Assembly: GCA_011109175.1 (NCBI GenBank)
Contig: RDEW01000035.1
Coordinates: 288,069 to 352,068, forward strand
Length of the DNA: 64,000 nt
Reading direction: 5' to 3'
Source of the DNA: Dicyema japonicum
Taxonomy: Eukaryota; Dicyemida; Rhombozoa; Dicyemidae
The notes beneath the pieces are model-generated. The model did not search any database. It saw only the letters and a program-made list of their open reading frames with translations, and was not told the DNA's origin. Positions 20,639 to 31,674 of this stretch are shown here, piece after piece; the first letter of the stretch is position 1, and each line of letters begins with the position of its first letter. Made by a program: the position numbers and the translations under genes.

Positions 20639-21440
20639 ATGAGCATGCAACAGTTAGTGAAAAAGTTCGGATTGCTCAATTCCTCACGTGACAGCCGTGA
20701 GTATTTGCTAAAACATCCACAACTCGTCTCGTTTGATGGTGTCTTGACCATCATCATTTGGTGTGTGGATATGATTCATGCCAAAGTAGGATATTTGATT
20801 TCTTTAGAAATTTTCCTTGGCAGATCGTGTGATTCACCAAGCCATGTTTATCGTCTTCATCCACCATATGGATGATCAGGAAGGGCAAGATCCCCTATCA
20901 AAAATTAACACATTTTTCTTGAAGTAGTAAAAGATTTGAATTTAGATATAACAACGAGAGTAAGGATCCAAGATTTTTGGATTTTAAAAGTTCATTTAAT
21001 GAGCAAGTGGAGGATTATAAAGCGAGGATCAGATCGGCAGATCAGTTCCGATCATTCTTTTTCACTCTTCTTCATGAATTACTTGACTATTTTATAATTT
21101 TGGTTTTTGTTAGTAAGTGTGCCTATTTCTTGTGGTCGACATTGTAGAGTTTATTGAAGGATCAATGACATCAATATGTATAGAGTGGTCTCATATAGTA
21201 GCATCTTTTTGCTTTAAAAGAGTGATACTCTCATTTACACTTGGTTTAAGTTTTTTTGTGATGATAGGTCAACTGTCAGCGACGTCATGTCTCTTAAGAT
21301 CTATTTTTGACATTCCCCACGACCTGAGTCATAAAGTAGTTTGGTTATACGAACGCATTAGCAGATTTATAGAAACGTGCTTCCAACATGTCCAGATACT
21401 CCACGTCGTGCTTCCAACATGTCGAACCTGTTTAAAATAA
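20639..21440 (+). CDS. Cdc37-like Hsp90 co-chaperone, four exons with micro-introns
   Basis: Exons 20639-20785, 20808-20923, 20946-21112 and 21148-21440 join in phase to 723 nt (240 aa). Introns are 22, 22 and 35 nt, all GT-AG. Residues 8-50 (KKFGLLNSSRDSREYL, LVSFDGVLTIIIWCVDM) match the Cdc37 block FGxL...SxxYL...LV......IWCxD. Exon 2 (VIHQAMFIVFIHH, DPLSKINTFFLK) and exon 3 (FNEQVEDYKARIRSA) follow Cdc37 in order. In the family this part is the Hsp90-binding middle domain, which delivers kinase clients. The kinase-binding N-terminal domain is absent. Exon 4 and the end of exon 3 are hydrophobic and show no clear similarity, so the 3' end is less certain. It could be a short Cdc37L1-like paralog or a partial gene. 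Confidence 0.78.
20786..20807 (+). other. 22-nt GT-AG intron
   Basis: Runs from GTAGGATATT to TTCTTTAG. Its removal joins two stretches of Cdc37 similarity in phase 0. Confidence 0.72.
20924..20945 (+). other. 22-nt GT-AG intron
   Basis: Runs from GTAGTAAAAG to GAATTTAG and removes an in-frame TAG. Its removal continues the Cdc37 similarity in phase 2. Confidence 0.72.
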
Positions 21441-21599
21441 TGGATTCTCCATAATTGGAGGTGCAAGGGTAAAAGCCCACAAGAGGACAAGTTTATCCAA
21501 CTAGGCATTCCTGTGACGTTAATGGTAAATATTATGTCGCGAGCGCTAGAGTGATCGAGCGCTGAGAAAGACAAGTCCATAAGGAACCAGCAGAAAAGG

Positions 21600-21790
21600 T
21601 AAAAGACGTTATTCTTGCAGTTGTGGAACCCCTTCAGTTGTGTGGGGGAGAGCAAATGACCTTTTTTCGTACCAGCTTGCATGGGTGCCACCTGAGACAA
21701 GTGGATGACATCGCAGTAGGAAAAGATGAGGAAAAGATGAAAATAGAAAATTTCAAACGACTTGGCATAATAATCAGCCGAATGAAGGTT
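21600..21790 (-). repeat. SINE-like copy of the GACGTCAT family
   Basis: Contains ATTCTTGCAGTTGTGGAACC, GTGGGGGAGAGCAAATGA and GTGCCACCTGAGACAAGTGG, matching the segment at 28705-28830 in the same orientation and the one at 49190-49300 inverted. No coding content. Confidence 0.6.
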
Positions 21791-22029
21791 AAATAATCAG
21801 TGAAATGATCGTAGTTTTTTTAAATTAACATTTTTTTATTAAAAAGTCAAAATCTTTATTAAAAGATCTTTAAATGATTATTCAATCGGTCCCCGCGGCA
21901 TTACGAGACCTTCGTTAGTTCTATGATGACAGCATCGTCGAAATTGCTTACGGGACGACGTTGACTTTATGTCAGAAGACAAATCGGCCTACTTCGACTC
22001 TCGAGGTGGCACCTGATGAGCTGACAGAT
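21791..22029. other. AT-rich spacer
   Basis: No feature seen. Confidence 0.4.
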
Positions 22030-22745
22030 GGTTCCTCGGAATGAACACCGCAAAAACCGACATTGTGGAAATCCAGAGAATGGAAAGCAGATCAAGTGAA
22101 ACGTGGCTTTACTTGGAGACTAACAAACTTGGCTTTTTACTTGGAGACAGCCAAGATATTGCCAGAAGGAAGGCCCTCGCTTGGGTAAAAAAGATGAACA
22201 AGTTGAAGAAAGAGTGCCACATCTCTTCATTGTGACTCTATGAAGCCTTTGTCAAGCCGATCCTAATGTACATTTCATCGACCTGGGGGATGTCAAAAAC
22301 CGAACAACTTGGACTAGACTCTTTCCATTGACGACAATTTAGATCCATACTAGGACTGAACTGACCAACTAGAATAAACAAGGAATCACTATATAAGAGA
22401 TGTTGTACGGGTCCACTGAGTCTCGAAATTGTTGATATGCGTTAGAGGCTATTTGGACATATCTTGCGAATAGACTTGAGTGCTCCAGCCAACATAGCAA
22501 TGGAGGCTTACTTAATTAGACAAGGGCCGTGTTTCCGTGGACGCCGGCATATTACACTCCATATACACTTATGGAGATCTAAAGCTTGTGAACAAAAGTC
22601 TAAGAAGTGGGGACGATCTGGACGAGTTGAGTAAACTGTCTTACGATCGAGGAGGTTGGAAGAAGTTGGTTCGGAGGATTGTTTCGAATGCTGTACGAAA
22701 GAAATTATAACTGTTATGATTTTACGCATGTTGCTTATAATAAAT
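22030..22745 (+). pseudogene. RTE-like LINE, end of reverse transcriptase to 3' end
   Basis: The plus strand reads KTDIVEIQRMES and GDSQDIARRKALAWVKKMN. Next come YEAFVKPILMYISSTWGM and FRSILGLN, then RLFGHILRIDLSAPANIA and a C-terminal basic tail. This is the post-palm connection and C-terminal region of endonuclease-reverse transcriptase LINEs (family YGSETW, FHRRCLRRILG, RWxGHVLRM). The 3' end is TTACGCATGTTGCTTATAATAA, a (TAA)n tail, shared with 31.7 kb. Stops at several points. Confidence 0.82.
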
Positions 22746-23254
22746 GGTCCCGCTAATATAATTGATGTTGCATCTCACGATGACAGCGAAGATCAGCTGT
22801 AGATGTACTTAAGAAATTTGATAGTCTGATTTAATGTGTAAATTGATGTGTGATTTGAGTCTCCAATTGTGAGAAACTAATTATGGAATTTCCGCCCACA
22901 AATTGCTTTTTACAAGTTCATGTCGTCTCCTTCATCGGCGGCCTTCTGGTATTGCTGGTATTCGGCGACCAAATCGTTCACGTTAGAGTCAGCTTCAGTA
23001 AAATCTATTTCATCCATTCCCTAGCCAATGTACCATTGAAGGAAAGCTTTTCTTCTGGACATAGAAATAAATTGCTTTGATAAACGCTTGAAAAGTTCCT
23101 GGAGACTTTTCTAGGAACAGGGAAACAGATGACATCTAACATTGTTTCTTTTTTTAATGTTTACACCATATTATTTCTGATTGGCCTTTAGCCGCTTAGA
23201 GTGTCATTTGGCATGCAGTAGCCTGCCAGGATATCAAATGCTGAAATTTATAAA
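22746..23254. other. Unassigned spacer
   Basis: A 65-codon plus frame at 22883-23080 is open with a hydrophobic centre, but nothing supports it as a gene. Confidence 0.3.
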
Positions 23255-23600
23255 AATGCAATAGTAGGCCTCTAAGGGTGCACATCACTGACGCCAGATG
23301 GAGACTGTTTGGACACATCCTGGGTATGCTCCCTCAGCTAATGTGGCGATGGAGGATCACTTCATGTTCTATGGGAAATGCTTCCGTGGATGACTAAGGA
23401 TAACACTCCCTATAATACTGCACAAAGACTTCCAAAGAGTGAGGAAATGCCTAAATACGGAAGACAATCTGGAAGAGCTGAGATCGATTGCATGTAACCG
23501 TGGAGGATGAAAGAGGCTAACTAATAACATTGTGTTGTACATGCTTTACTATAACCATTATGACAAGGCGATAAGTGCTAATAATAATATCATTGATCTC
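23255..23600 (+). pseudogene. RTE-like LINE 3' end
   Basis: ITDARWRLFGHILGM is followed, with frame breaks, by the FMFYGK, RITLPIILHKDFQRV and NLEELRSIACNRGG-like C-terminus. It ends at ACAAGGCGATAAGTGCTAATAATAAT. Same family as the copies at 7.9, 19.9 and 22.4 kb. Confidence 0.75.
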
Positions 23601-24829
23601 GTTCCATTTAAAATTAATCGCAGTTATCAGTCCGATCTCGAGGTTGTTCCAAAAATCTAGGTTGTAAATGAAATAATAATCTATAATAAAAAAACTTAAA
23701 AAATTTTATTATGGTGTACAAAAATGTTTAACTCTACTCTCAAATCCATATTCTTTTTCAGGTTTAGCTACAGTTTTTTCCTAAAGAGTAAAACTCAGGG
23801 AATCCGGAGCGATATTTAAAATGGATTCTTCCAAATCATTATTTGTTTGGTTTTTTTATTGTTTCATTTTGTCTTGATTCACCATAATATTTCATCATAG
23901 ATTTATTCCTAATAATTCCTCCTATACATCGCTTTGATCATTGAGGCTGTTTTTTGGTGTAAATACTGTTCCAGCATTTTATAGCAGATTCACGCCATGC
24001 CTCATATTAAAATCAGTGTCGTAAATTAATTTTGTTAAGGGATTCCAACAAATAATCTTCTTGTCGATAAAGCATATAAACTCCATAATTTTGAATAATT
24101 AAAAGATTTTAAAACTCCAATGGCTGAAGAATCGGAGAATATTTGGCAGGAAAAGTAATTCAATGTTTGAATGAATTTGTTTTCATGACATCGTCGAGGA
24201 GAACAAGGGTCTTTTTTTGATTTTTCAATTTTTTCGTTAATTCGACATAACCATGAATTAAAAAAGTCCTATGTCATCCAAGCATTCTGGGATGATGAAT
24301 ACATAACGATACAAGAGTATTTCATGTTTTTCTTGGTATTTTAGGCTCATCTTAAGAACGCCACGAGGATATTAAGTCAAAGTGAAATTTTCTTTTTAAT
24401 TTAAACCAATAAATAAGTTATAATTAATTTTGTTCCACGTCGACGTTTTTGGTCTTCTCCATTTCTACTAAATCCTACCAAGCGTTCAAAAAATCTGGGG
24501 GTGTTCCAAAAACCAAGGTGAGGTTTTCTCCGAATCGAGGTCTGACTGTAATATAGTCCGCAGTGAGGCTATTGATATAATTTCATTATTTTCATCAAAT
24601 ATGAGTAATGTGACTTAGGGAAATGATGGGAAATGTAGTATTCAGCTCTGTCGCTAGGGTTTTCAGAGTTCATTCACCAATATTTTCATATTTCGCGAAT
24701 TTAGCTTTCCATTTTCGGTCGTATTTTCCTGACATATTTCTTGAAGAGAAGTCACAGAGAGGTTTCCCGTCAATACAGAGCTCGGCAATAACACAAACAA
24801 ACTATAAATGTTTATAGAATGCCCCTTTT
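23601..24829. other. Unassigned; degenerate minus-strand coding traces
   Basis: On the minus strand between 24370 and 23760 broken frames read protein-like pieces (LKYQEKHEILLYRYVFI, IYDTDFNMRHGVNLL, NNDLEESILNIAPD) that look like a decayed transposase, but I cannot assign a superfamily. A 64-codon plus frame (24623-24817) is unsupported. Confidence 0.3.
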
Positions 24830-25344
24830 CTTCATGGTTTTTAAAAAAAACTCAAAGATGTCGACATCATCCGACTAATAGAATCTCTCAGGGGCCGTAT
24901 GTAACATCTTTCCGTTATAAATGTCGAATAGAAAGATGTAGTAGGAAAAATTGGTCTCCGACAGGTACACAGTCGTGTAGCTATCAAAATCAATGATAAA
25001 CACGAAATTCCAGCCGGTGAACATGTTCTCTGGTTTAAATCACCATGGTAAATCTAATTATTACATAATAGTCTCTGTTATGCCTGCATAAATTCCAAGC
25101 ACACAATAGCTGGAAAATAATCGAGTTTTTCAATCCACAAAGCGTTGGATTTGAGTACATTATGTCGAATAGACTGATGTACATGAAAGGCCGCATGAGA
25201 ACAGCCATTCTTTCTTTTATTATAGTCTCCAGTCAAAATTTGGATTACTTAGTATGGAGGACAGTTCATGGAAGACAAGAGAGCCCAATCGATGAAATTG
25301 TTGTTTTAGTGGGCTTTTCTTATTGTTTGAAATTTCGGGATTAA
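24830..25344 (+). CDS. Candidate host gene with short introns, function unknown
   Basis: A plus-strand exon reads DVDIIRLIESLRG. Removing 24897-24941 (45 nt, GTATGT...GATGTAG) keeps the frame and deletes two stops, continuing GKIGLRQVHSRVAIKIN and EIPAGEHVLWFKSP. A second intron, 25048-25071 (24 nt, GTAAATC...AATAG), joins LCYACINSKHTIAGK. A further long frame follows out of phase: WKIIEFFNPQSVGFEYIMS, then SNRLMYMKGRMRTAIL, ending LKFRD at 25344. The last junction is not solved. I recognise no domain. The density of plausible peptides and short GT-AG gaps favours a real, partly modelled gene. Confidence 0.4.
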
Positions 25345-25444
25345 ATGAAGTGAATTTTGCAACATAAAATTCTCATTCGAATTTAATTTTTGCAGTTTTA
25401 AAGAAAATTGTACTTCCCAAAGGCTTGAATAATGTAAAGTAAAA

Positions 25445-26382
25445 TACAGTAAAACCTCTCGAATCCGCCAAATTTGGGACCTGGAAATTACGGCGGATTC
25501 GAGAGGCAAATTTGAATTTTTTATAAATTATTAAAATGCATTTTTCCTAAATTTAAAGACTAATTATAAAATGAAAACATTAATTTTTTTTAAATAAAAA
25601 ATAATAATAATCAGTTATTCTTGTTTTAATGTTCGCTTTGATGTTTCTACTAACATCATCGAGGACATTGAAGACATTTAAGTTAACCTCATCCTTCTGT
25701 TTAAAGTACTTCTTCAATGTATAGACAGGATTCATTGCATCATAGTCTAAAACGACTTGTTATATTCTTTTGTTTTCCATCATTAATGCATTCTTTGTCT
25801 TCATCATTTTCATCCAAATTTTCCAGGATCTCTTCATTCTCTGTATACTCATAGAGAAGAAACTCATCTTCTGAATTGAATCATTTATTTGCAGCCTTGA
25901 CACGAATTCTTGATAAGTTTCAGGCGGAAACTCGTCATTAATTTTTCAATAAAATCTTCGGTCCATTTAGCATGTCGAAAACAGTTTATAATTGTTGTAT
26001 TATTCAGCTTTTTCCATGCTTGATAGGTATAAATTATAGGCTTTTTTCTTTACATGCTTCGGTTGATGATTTTCTGAGTTCAATTTTTTTCAGTTTTTTT
26101 ATAATTGAAATTTATTAAAAAAGGACAAAACATCAGTTAGCTGCCGCCCTCACTGCGTGGCTGTTCCCTCTCAGAATTGCGAGCAAATTCGCTTAAAAGC
26201 CAGCGGAGATCTCCAGTGCATGAGGTGATCGGTTTCCAAGAATTAAAAATTAAAAATAATAAGAAAATGAAAAAATTATTTTTAAAAATGCGGCAGATTC
26301 GAGAATTTCTCATAAGGAATTTTGTATTTTTGAAAAAATGTGGCGTATTCAAGAGGTGGCGGATTCGAGGGGTTTTACTGTA
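25445..26382. mobile_element. Pogo/Tigger-like DNA transposon with TA duplication
   Basis: The element spans 25447-26380 (934 bp) between TA dinucleotides. Left end CAGTAAAACCTCTCGAATCC and right end (reverse complement) CAGTAAAACCCCTCGAATCC form terminal inverted repeats of over 20 bp, and inner GGCGGATTCGAGAGG boxes repeat the motif. The TA target and the CAGT...ACCTCG terminus are typical of pogo/Tigger. Inside, on the minus strand, AWKKLNNTTIINCFRHAKW (about 26030-25970) is the end of the DDE_1 transposase (family W..VT..TI.NCF.KA). The rest is decayed, and a SINE-like segment sits inside near the right end. Confidence 0.85.
26085..26230. repeat. SINE-like repeat nested in the Tigger-like element
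   Basis: GCTGCCGCCCTCACTGCGTG followed by GCTGTTCCCTCTCAGAATTG matches 31089-31200 (GGCTGCCCTGACTGCGTGG...) in the same orientation, and a short inverted piece at 56480-56512. The unit carries GCGAGC and ATTCGCT words in each long copy. It interrupts the transposon interior. Confidence 0.6.
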
Positions 26383-26459
26383 TTTGGCAATATTCTCAAG
26401 GTTTCTGATCTTTGATTTGTGCGTAGGCTTGGACTGTCTCCCATTTATTTAAAACCAAG

Positions 26460-27240
26460 AATCACCGGGAATGGGTAGCCGTCAGGTGATCTCGGTTTCC
26501 TTTAGCAGTCTTCTCATCCTTTCTCCGAGTTCCTCCCGGGAGCCTACGCACTTCATGTATGAATGAGACACTTTTCGGAATTTTGGAGATTTCAATTGGT
26601 CTCCCGTTCTCCTCACAAGTTCCTCAAACGAAGTTGGGATTAATGACGAGGAGAACCTTTATAGGGCCCTCGTGGCTGTTTCTTGGAAGACATTGATCTT
26701 CTTTAGATTCGTATTGGTTTGTTCCCCATGCCGCACAGCAGTAGCTGATTGTCAGTTGAATGTATAGAGTTTAAAAGTGGCTTGTTGTGTAGAAGCAGCC
26801 TTTGTAGTATCCGAGTAGTGTTTTTACAAAATTTAGTTTTCGTTGGAAGAAATGACGTTGCTGGCATGTTTTTGAAAGTCATAAGGAAGTCTAATATGAT
26901 CCCCAGTATTTTGATAGAGTTGGCGGAGGGGATTGACATTTCATTAAGTGTACAAAAATAATGCTGAGTTTTTTAGTCTTCTGTTTGAAGTAAAAAATCA
27001 TTGTGTTAGAGTTTTCAGGAGTGTGTGTAATAAGTTCTTCATAATCCAACAGCTCAGATTGTCCAGTAAATTTTGTAAGCGAGTACCCGCTATGTGAATA
27101 TACTGGTCTCTTGTTGCCAAGATTACTTCGTCAGCATAAGCGAGGACCAGAGTTTCGTTGCTGCTATGGAAAGTCAAATCGCTCATAAAGAGGTTGAAAA
27201 GACTGGGTGACAGTCGGGATCCATGTAGTACCCCATTTTG
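26460..27240 (-). pseudogene. LINE reverse transcriptase and 3' end, YADE in place of YADD
   Basis: On the minus strand from 27240: LSPSLFNLFMSDLTFHS, then LVLAYADEVILATRD, where the catalytic box YADD has become YADE. After shifts come a short ILGIILD-type block (family LGV.ID) and NTTRILQRLLL, then a natural-looking 3' end carrying the GGTGATTCTTGGTTTTAA element. Frame breaks are numerous. Typical I/Jockey-like layout. Confidence 0.8.
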
Positions 27241-28479
27241 TAAAAATTTATTAACAGCAAATATGTACTATGGAATTACTGTAACCACATACAAATTTAA
27301 TTGCTACTGATTTCTCTCCAACTCGGAGGAATGCTTGTTAGAAAGAAAAGGGATCAACGAAAAGGATTATGACTAAGACAAAAGATTGGAATGGCTATAC
27401 ACTGATGGAATTCGTTCGCAATCCACGCAGCAAGCTTCCTTAACTGACATTTTTTTAATTGTTAAAAAAATATTTAAAAAATTACTATTATAACTTTAAA
27501 GTTAGTTAGGTTAAAAAATAAAATTTAAATATTCAATTTTAAAAACATTAAAATTTTGGTACTTATTAAAAAGGTGGTATTCTTCGAGTAATCGAACAAT
27601 ATATTGTGAGTAATTGGTAGTGGGAACAAACGGGGGACCACAGACGTTGGATGACTCGACTAATTGCGAGAATTGGTATTGCCTAACTGTTTAACCTTTC
27701 TCTATTTTCTTTATCAGTGATCCCGGGGTTCTAAATATATAAATACATTATTTGGGATTCACTGTATGAAAAACAGTTATTTAAAAAATTTATGTAGTTC
27801 AATAATTTGAAGTTTATGTATAGTTCTTCGAAGTTCTGTAATTAAAGGGACATGATAATTTAACAAATAGCTTTTTATATAACTATTCCCTAATTTTGTG
27901 AAGTGAAATATCGGCATTTAAAAATGCTTTAACCAAAAGATATCTATTTTTCTTCGTTATCTTAAGTAAGATAAAGTTGAGTGGTCTCTATTCTTTTAGC
28001 ATTTAGTCTGACGTCTTTTTTCATTAAGAGGTAGAGCGGTGTAGTATTGTTAGATGATTTTACTATCTTACAACATTTTGGCAAAATAAATCTCCTTTAC
28101 ATGTTATTGTAAATATGTATTAGTTTTTAGAAATTGCTTTTGAAATTCGTTACTTATTTTGTCCTGATTTCTAGTACTTTTAATTATTGACAAAATGCAA
28201 ACCTGTCATTAAATGAAGACTGCTAGTACCCAACAAAAAACAATTTATAATTTTTAATTTAAAAAGAAATGAAAAAATACTTACAAAATTAAAAAAAATC
28301 AAAATAATTCTGTCCTATTTTAGGACAATTTTACCTTTGAAATAGGACAAATAGGACAATGTCCTAATTTTTTGTCCTAAATAAAACAATTTCCGCCCTA
28401 ATAATTATTTTTAATTTTTTACTCTTTTAAATTAATTATACCAAAAAATGTAAATAAATTTATTCAAATTTGTAATTGG
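27241..28479. other. AT-rich, gene-free stretch
   Basis: No open frame of interest. At 27710-27735 TTTATCAGTGATCCCGGGGT resembles the LINE 3' end at 48.2 kb. At 28315-28390 the words GTCCTA and TAGGAC occur repeatedly as a palindromic cluster. Confidence 0.45.
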
Positions 28480-28506
28480 CTGGCGGCACACCGTTTGACA
28501 ATTTCT
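28480..28506 (-). mobile_element. hAT-like terminus
   Basis: Read as reverse complement, CAGAAATTGTCAAACGGTGT and the GCCGCCAGCC that follows resemble the ends of hAT elements (CAG...TTNTCAAA then GTGCCGC). A related terminus lies at 36003-36027. The other end was not found. Confidence 0.4.
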
Positions 28507-28607
28507 GGCCTAACTGCATCCAAAAGAAATCTCTCTACTAAATGAAGGGCTTCTCACAATGGTGGATATGGATGGACTACGACCACTTCGACTGAAGTAA
28601 ATTTAAA

Positions 28608-28890
28608 TTTATTAACTCGGATACACCGAGAAAGAAGTTAAAGTAAACAACTAATTAAGTGCATCCAGTTTCCACACAGAAACAGAGTTCATCCGGAATA
28701 AGCATAAAGAGTAAAAGAAGTTCATAGTTGCAGTTGTGTAAACCCCTCCAATGGAGTGGGGGAGATCAAATGATCCTTTTTCGTGCCAGCCAGGCACTGG
28801 GCGCCACCTAGACAGGTAGATCACATGACGCCAGTCTAATAGGAAGAGAGAGGAAGAACAGACAAACAATCAGAAAACTTCAACCAATTA
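28608..28890 (-). repeat. LINE-tailed SINE, GACGTCAT family
   Basis: The reverse complement of 28608-28830 aligns with 49182-49391. It shares the CACCTGTCTAGGTGGC-like start, the TTTGATCTCCCCCACTCC region, and the end CTTTCTCGGTGTATCCGAG then TTAATAAATT. Coding content is absent. The family shares its 3' end with a LINE, which is how SINEs borrow LINE machinery. Confidence 0.7.
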
Positions 28891-29079
28891 ACCACACAGC
28901 ACCACATGACACCACGCGGCTAATATTTAATTCTTTAACTGAAGGAACTAGATGCACCTTAATTAAAAGCTAATTAACCTCTATCCAGTGTATACAGGTT
29001 TATTAAATAAAATAGAAAATAATTATAGATACTATGATTAGAGATAATTTTCAAAATTAGTAGAAACATTAATTAATAC

Positions 29080-30890
29080 ATGCGTATGTGGTTCGCCGTT
29101 TTTGCAGGCGCAAGTTGTGGATTCAACTTCACAATCAAAAAGGACCCACTACCCTTTCCAATCCAAGAAGAGTATCTTTCCTGGTCTGCCTTACCAATCT
29201 TGGTCGAAGCTTTGCTGATGCTCTCAGGGGAGATAAACCAAAATCCCGGTCAACCAAAACCCATCGTCCTCTTAGAACTAAACATTAACGCAATAAGAAG
29301 GAAAGTTCTGGAGCTCAGAGACCTTCTAAAAAACAGGACACAGACATTTGCCTACTTCAAGAAACAAGATTGTCTTTCTCCACTTGCTCCCCAGTCTTCC
29401 CAGGCTACAACATTATTCGGTGTGACCGCCCTTCTGATCGCGGAGGTGGAGTAATCACACTTATCAAGAAGGAAATCTCTTTCACGGAGAGGGCACACCT
29501 CTACTTCCCCATCCCGTTGAATACATCACAATTTCAACCAACATTGGATGCCTCAGTGAATTGAACCTTTATGTACCTCCTCTCGGTTCGTGCCACAGCT
29601 TTTCACTTCCAGACATCGTCCAACCCGATAACCTATTAGTGTGTGGAGACCTGAACGCGAAACATCCGATGTGGTTCAAAAACCAACCGAAAGATGCCAG
29701 AGGAATCCACTTGCTATTGACGCTGAATAAACTTGTGATATTAAAGAACCTATATTCAACACAAGAACCCCTCACAGATCAAACGACAGAACGTCCTACC
29801 CCGACCTGACGCTTGCTTCCCAAAAATCGCCGCCTTAATCAATTGGTCAGTATCATACGACACTACCAGTGACCATAACCCCATCATCACGTTCAAATGA
29901 AGATTGTCCATTGAAAGGAAAACAATGTTACGGCCAGACTACAAAAATGTCAACTGGAGTTTGTTCTCACACTACGTCGATTATAACTTGTATGGTTTTG
30001 ACCCTAACAACTTCAACTCTCTCGATAATGCTTTAATACACTTCAATGGTGTATTGCGTGAGAGCATGAGGACTTTTATCAAAAGAAAGCCAAATCTATC
30101 TCACGAAGAAGCCTTCTTGCACATCCGACTCGATTAAAAGAAATTGCCTAAAAAGCCTACAGAAACAATCTTAGGAAACCAGGACGAGGATCCGAGCCTT
30201 GGAGAGATCAGATACAAGGCTAAGATGAAACAGGAAAGAGACTGGAATAACCTTATGTAAACCATTAAACAAACAGTCCTCCCTCACGAAGATGTGGAAC
30301 AATCTTCGGGCTTTACCAAGTCATTGAGACCGCCTCCTTGCGAAGACCTGGAAACAAGATTTAAAAGTTTACTTTTCCGTGAGCTTTATCCCACATCAGA
30401 AAATTGAGGTTCCTCCCATCCTCAATAAAACCAAAACGCGAGGCAATCTCGAACAGCCTTTCAATGGACGTCTGTGGAAAGATATTCAAAACCAGAAATC
30501 GTCTTACCCAAGTGGTCCAGATGGAATAACTCTATTGTACTTAAGAAGATTGGCCCCTACACATCTTGGCCTTGACCAGAATTTACAACCTCTCCATCAG
30601 TAGGAACTCGATCTACTCTATGGAAATTATCTCATATTAGGCCCATCTTAAAACCTGGACGGCCGAAGGACTCACAGACCAATATCCCACATTTGTGCCA
30701 CATCCAAAATCGTGGAAAAACTCACTCTCGGTCAGATTAAACCTCACCTCCCAGACGTATCATTCAAGCATGGTTTTAAGAAAGCTCGTTCCACAACTAC
30801 CCACCTTACTTGCTTGACAAAATTCATCAAGGAAGGCCTTCAACTTACGGGGGACGACTAGATGGTTTTTTACACAAACATGACATCAAA
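29080..30890 (+). pseudogene. CR1/Jockey-like LINE ORF2: start, endonuclease and start of reverse transcriptase
   Basis: The ORF begins at 29080. Near residue 50 it has SGEINQNPGQP, resembling a degenerate 2A-like motif, then LELNINAIRRKVLELRDLL. In a second frame come the endonuclease blocks FPGYNIIRCDRPSDRGGGV and VCGDLNAKHPMW (catalytic DLNAKH intact), and SYPDLTLAS. Reverse transcriptase follows with HIRPILKPGRPKD, SKIVEKL-like and KHGFRKARSTTTHL fragments to about 30880, before the palm. 3' truncated. Multiple frameshifts. Confidence 0.85.
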
Positions 30891-31085
30891 AGACCATTAT
30901 GTGTTCCATTGACATTTTTGGTTGAACTGGTGACGTGTTCTTAAATTATGTCTTTATCACACATGTCGAATAATCTGTTCACATAATGTATTTTAGAAAT
31001 AATAGACAATAAATTAATTAGTATCAAATATCATTGAAATTTACATGATAAATTTAATTTTTTTATTAAAAAAAGAAAAGAGAGT
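30891..31085. other. AT-rich spacer
   Basis: No feature seen. Confidence 0.4.
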
Positions 31086-31200
31086 AAACGGTTATATAGC
31101 GGCTGCCCTGACTGCGTGGTTATTCCCTCTCAGGATAGCGAGCGAGATTCGCTCAAATAACCAGCAGCGCTCACGAGTGTCTCCTGTTCATGTCTCCTCT
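31086..31200 (+). repeat. SINE-like repeat (CTGACTGCGTGG family)
   Basis: TATAGCGGCTGCCCTGACTG followed by CGTGGTTATTCCCTCTCAGG; second long copy at 26140-26230. Confidence 0.6.
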
Positions 31201-31500
31201 AGATTGACTAAAGAATGACTCAAGCATCCAGCGTCGCAAGTGCAAGGGAACCAGACGTCTCAACGGCGAGAACAAAAAATCTTGGTAGGACCGCGACTTT
31301 TCCCGTTTCAATCTATCTCGGCCTTCTCAGCGGAAAAAACAGGCTGCAGAAGCAACATGGATTAGGTTGCAGAGGCAAATGTGTCGGTGCAGGTAACGTC
31401 CCAGACAAGAGGTTTCTCAACTTCAAAGGGAGGATGTCATCCCATCTGGTCGTTTCCCGCCTGCAAAGACCGACAGGTTGAGCATGGAGGGGTGTCCGGC
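31200..31500 (-). pseudogene. RLE-type LINE endonuclease fragment
   Basis: On the minus strand the block KRPDG-M-TS is readable with one frame break, then LVWDVTCTDTFAS, then GKVAVLPRFFVLAVETSGSL. These are the endonuclease motifs of this family, with RPD followed by the WDVT aspartate. Diverged from the 56.6-kb copy; several stops. Confidence 0.7.
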
Positions 31501-31674
31501 GGCGTCAAAGCTCGTAATTTCAATACTTACAAATTAATAATATTTCAATACACAATAAATTTTTTTTTTTTCACCAAAAAAAATACACAATAAATTGTAA
31601 TTTCAATACAAAATTAATTATCTACTTTTTAATTTTTTCATTAAACCAAATCAGAGAATTACACTAGGGCGATT

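Noticed and set aside
30891-31085. Continuation of the 29-kb LINE palm domain
   Set aside because: The sequence becomes AT-rich and no YADD-type box can be found in any frame.
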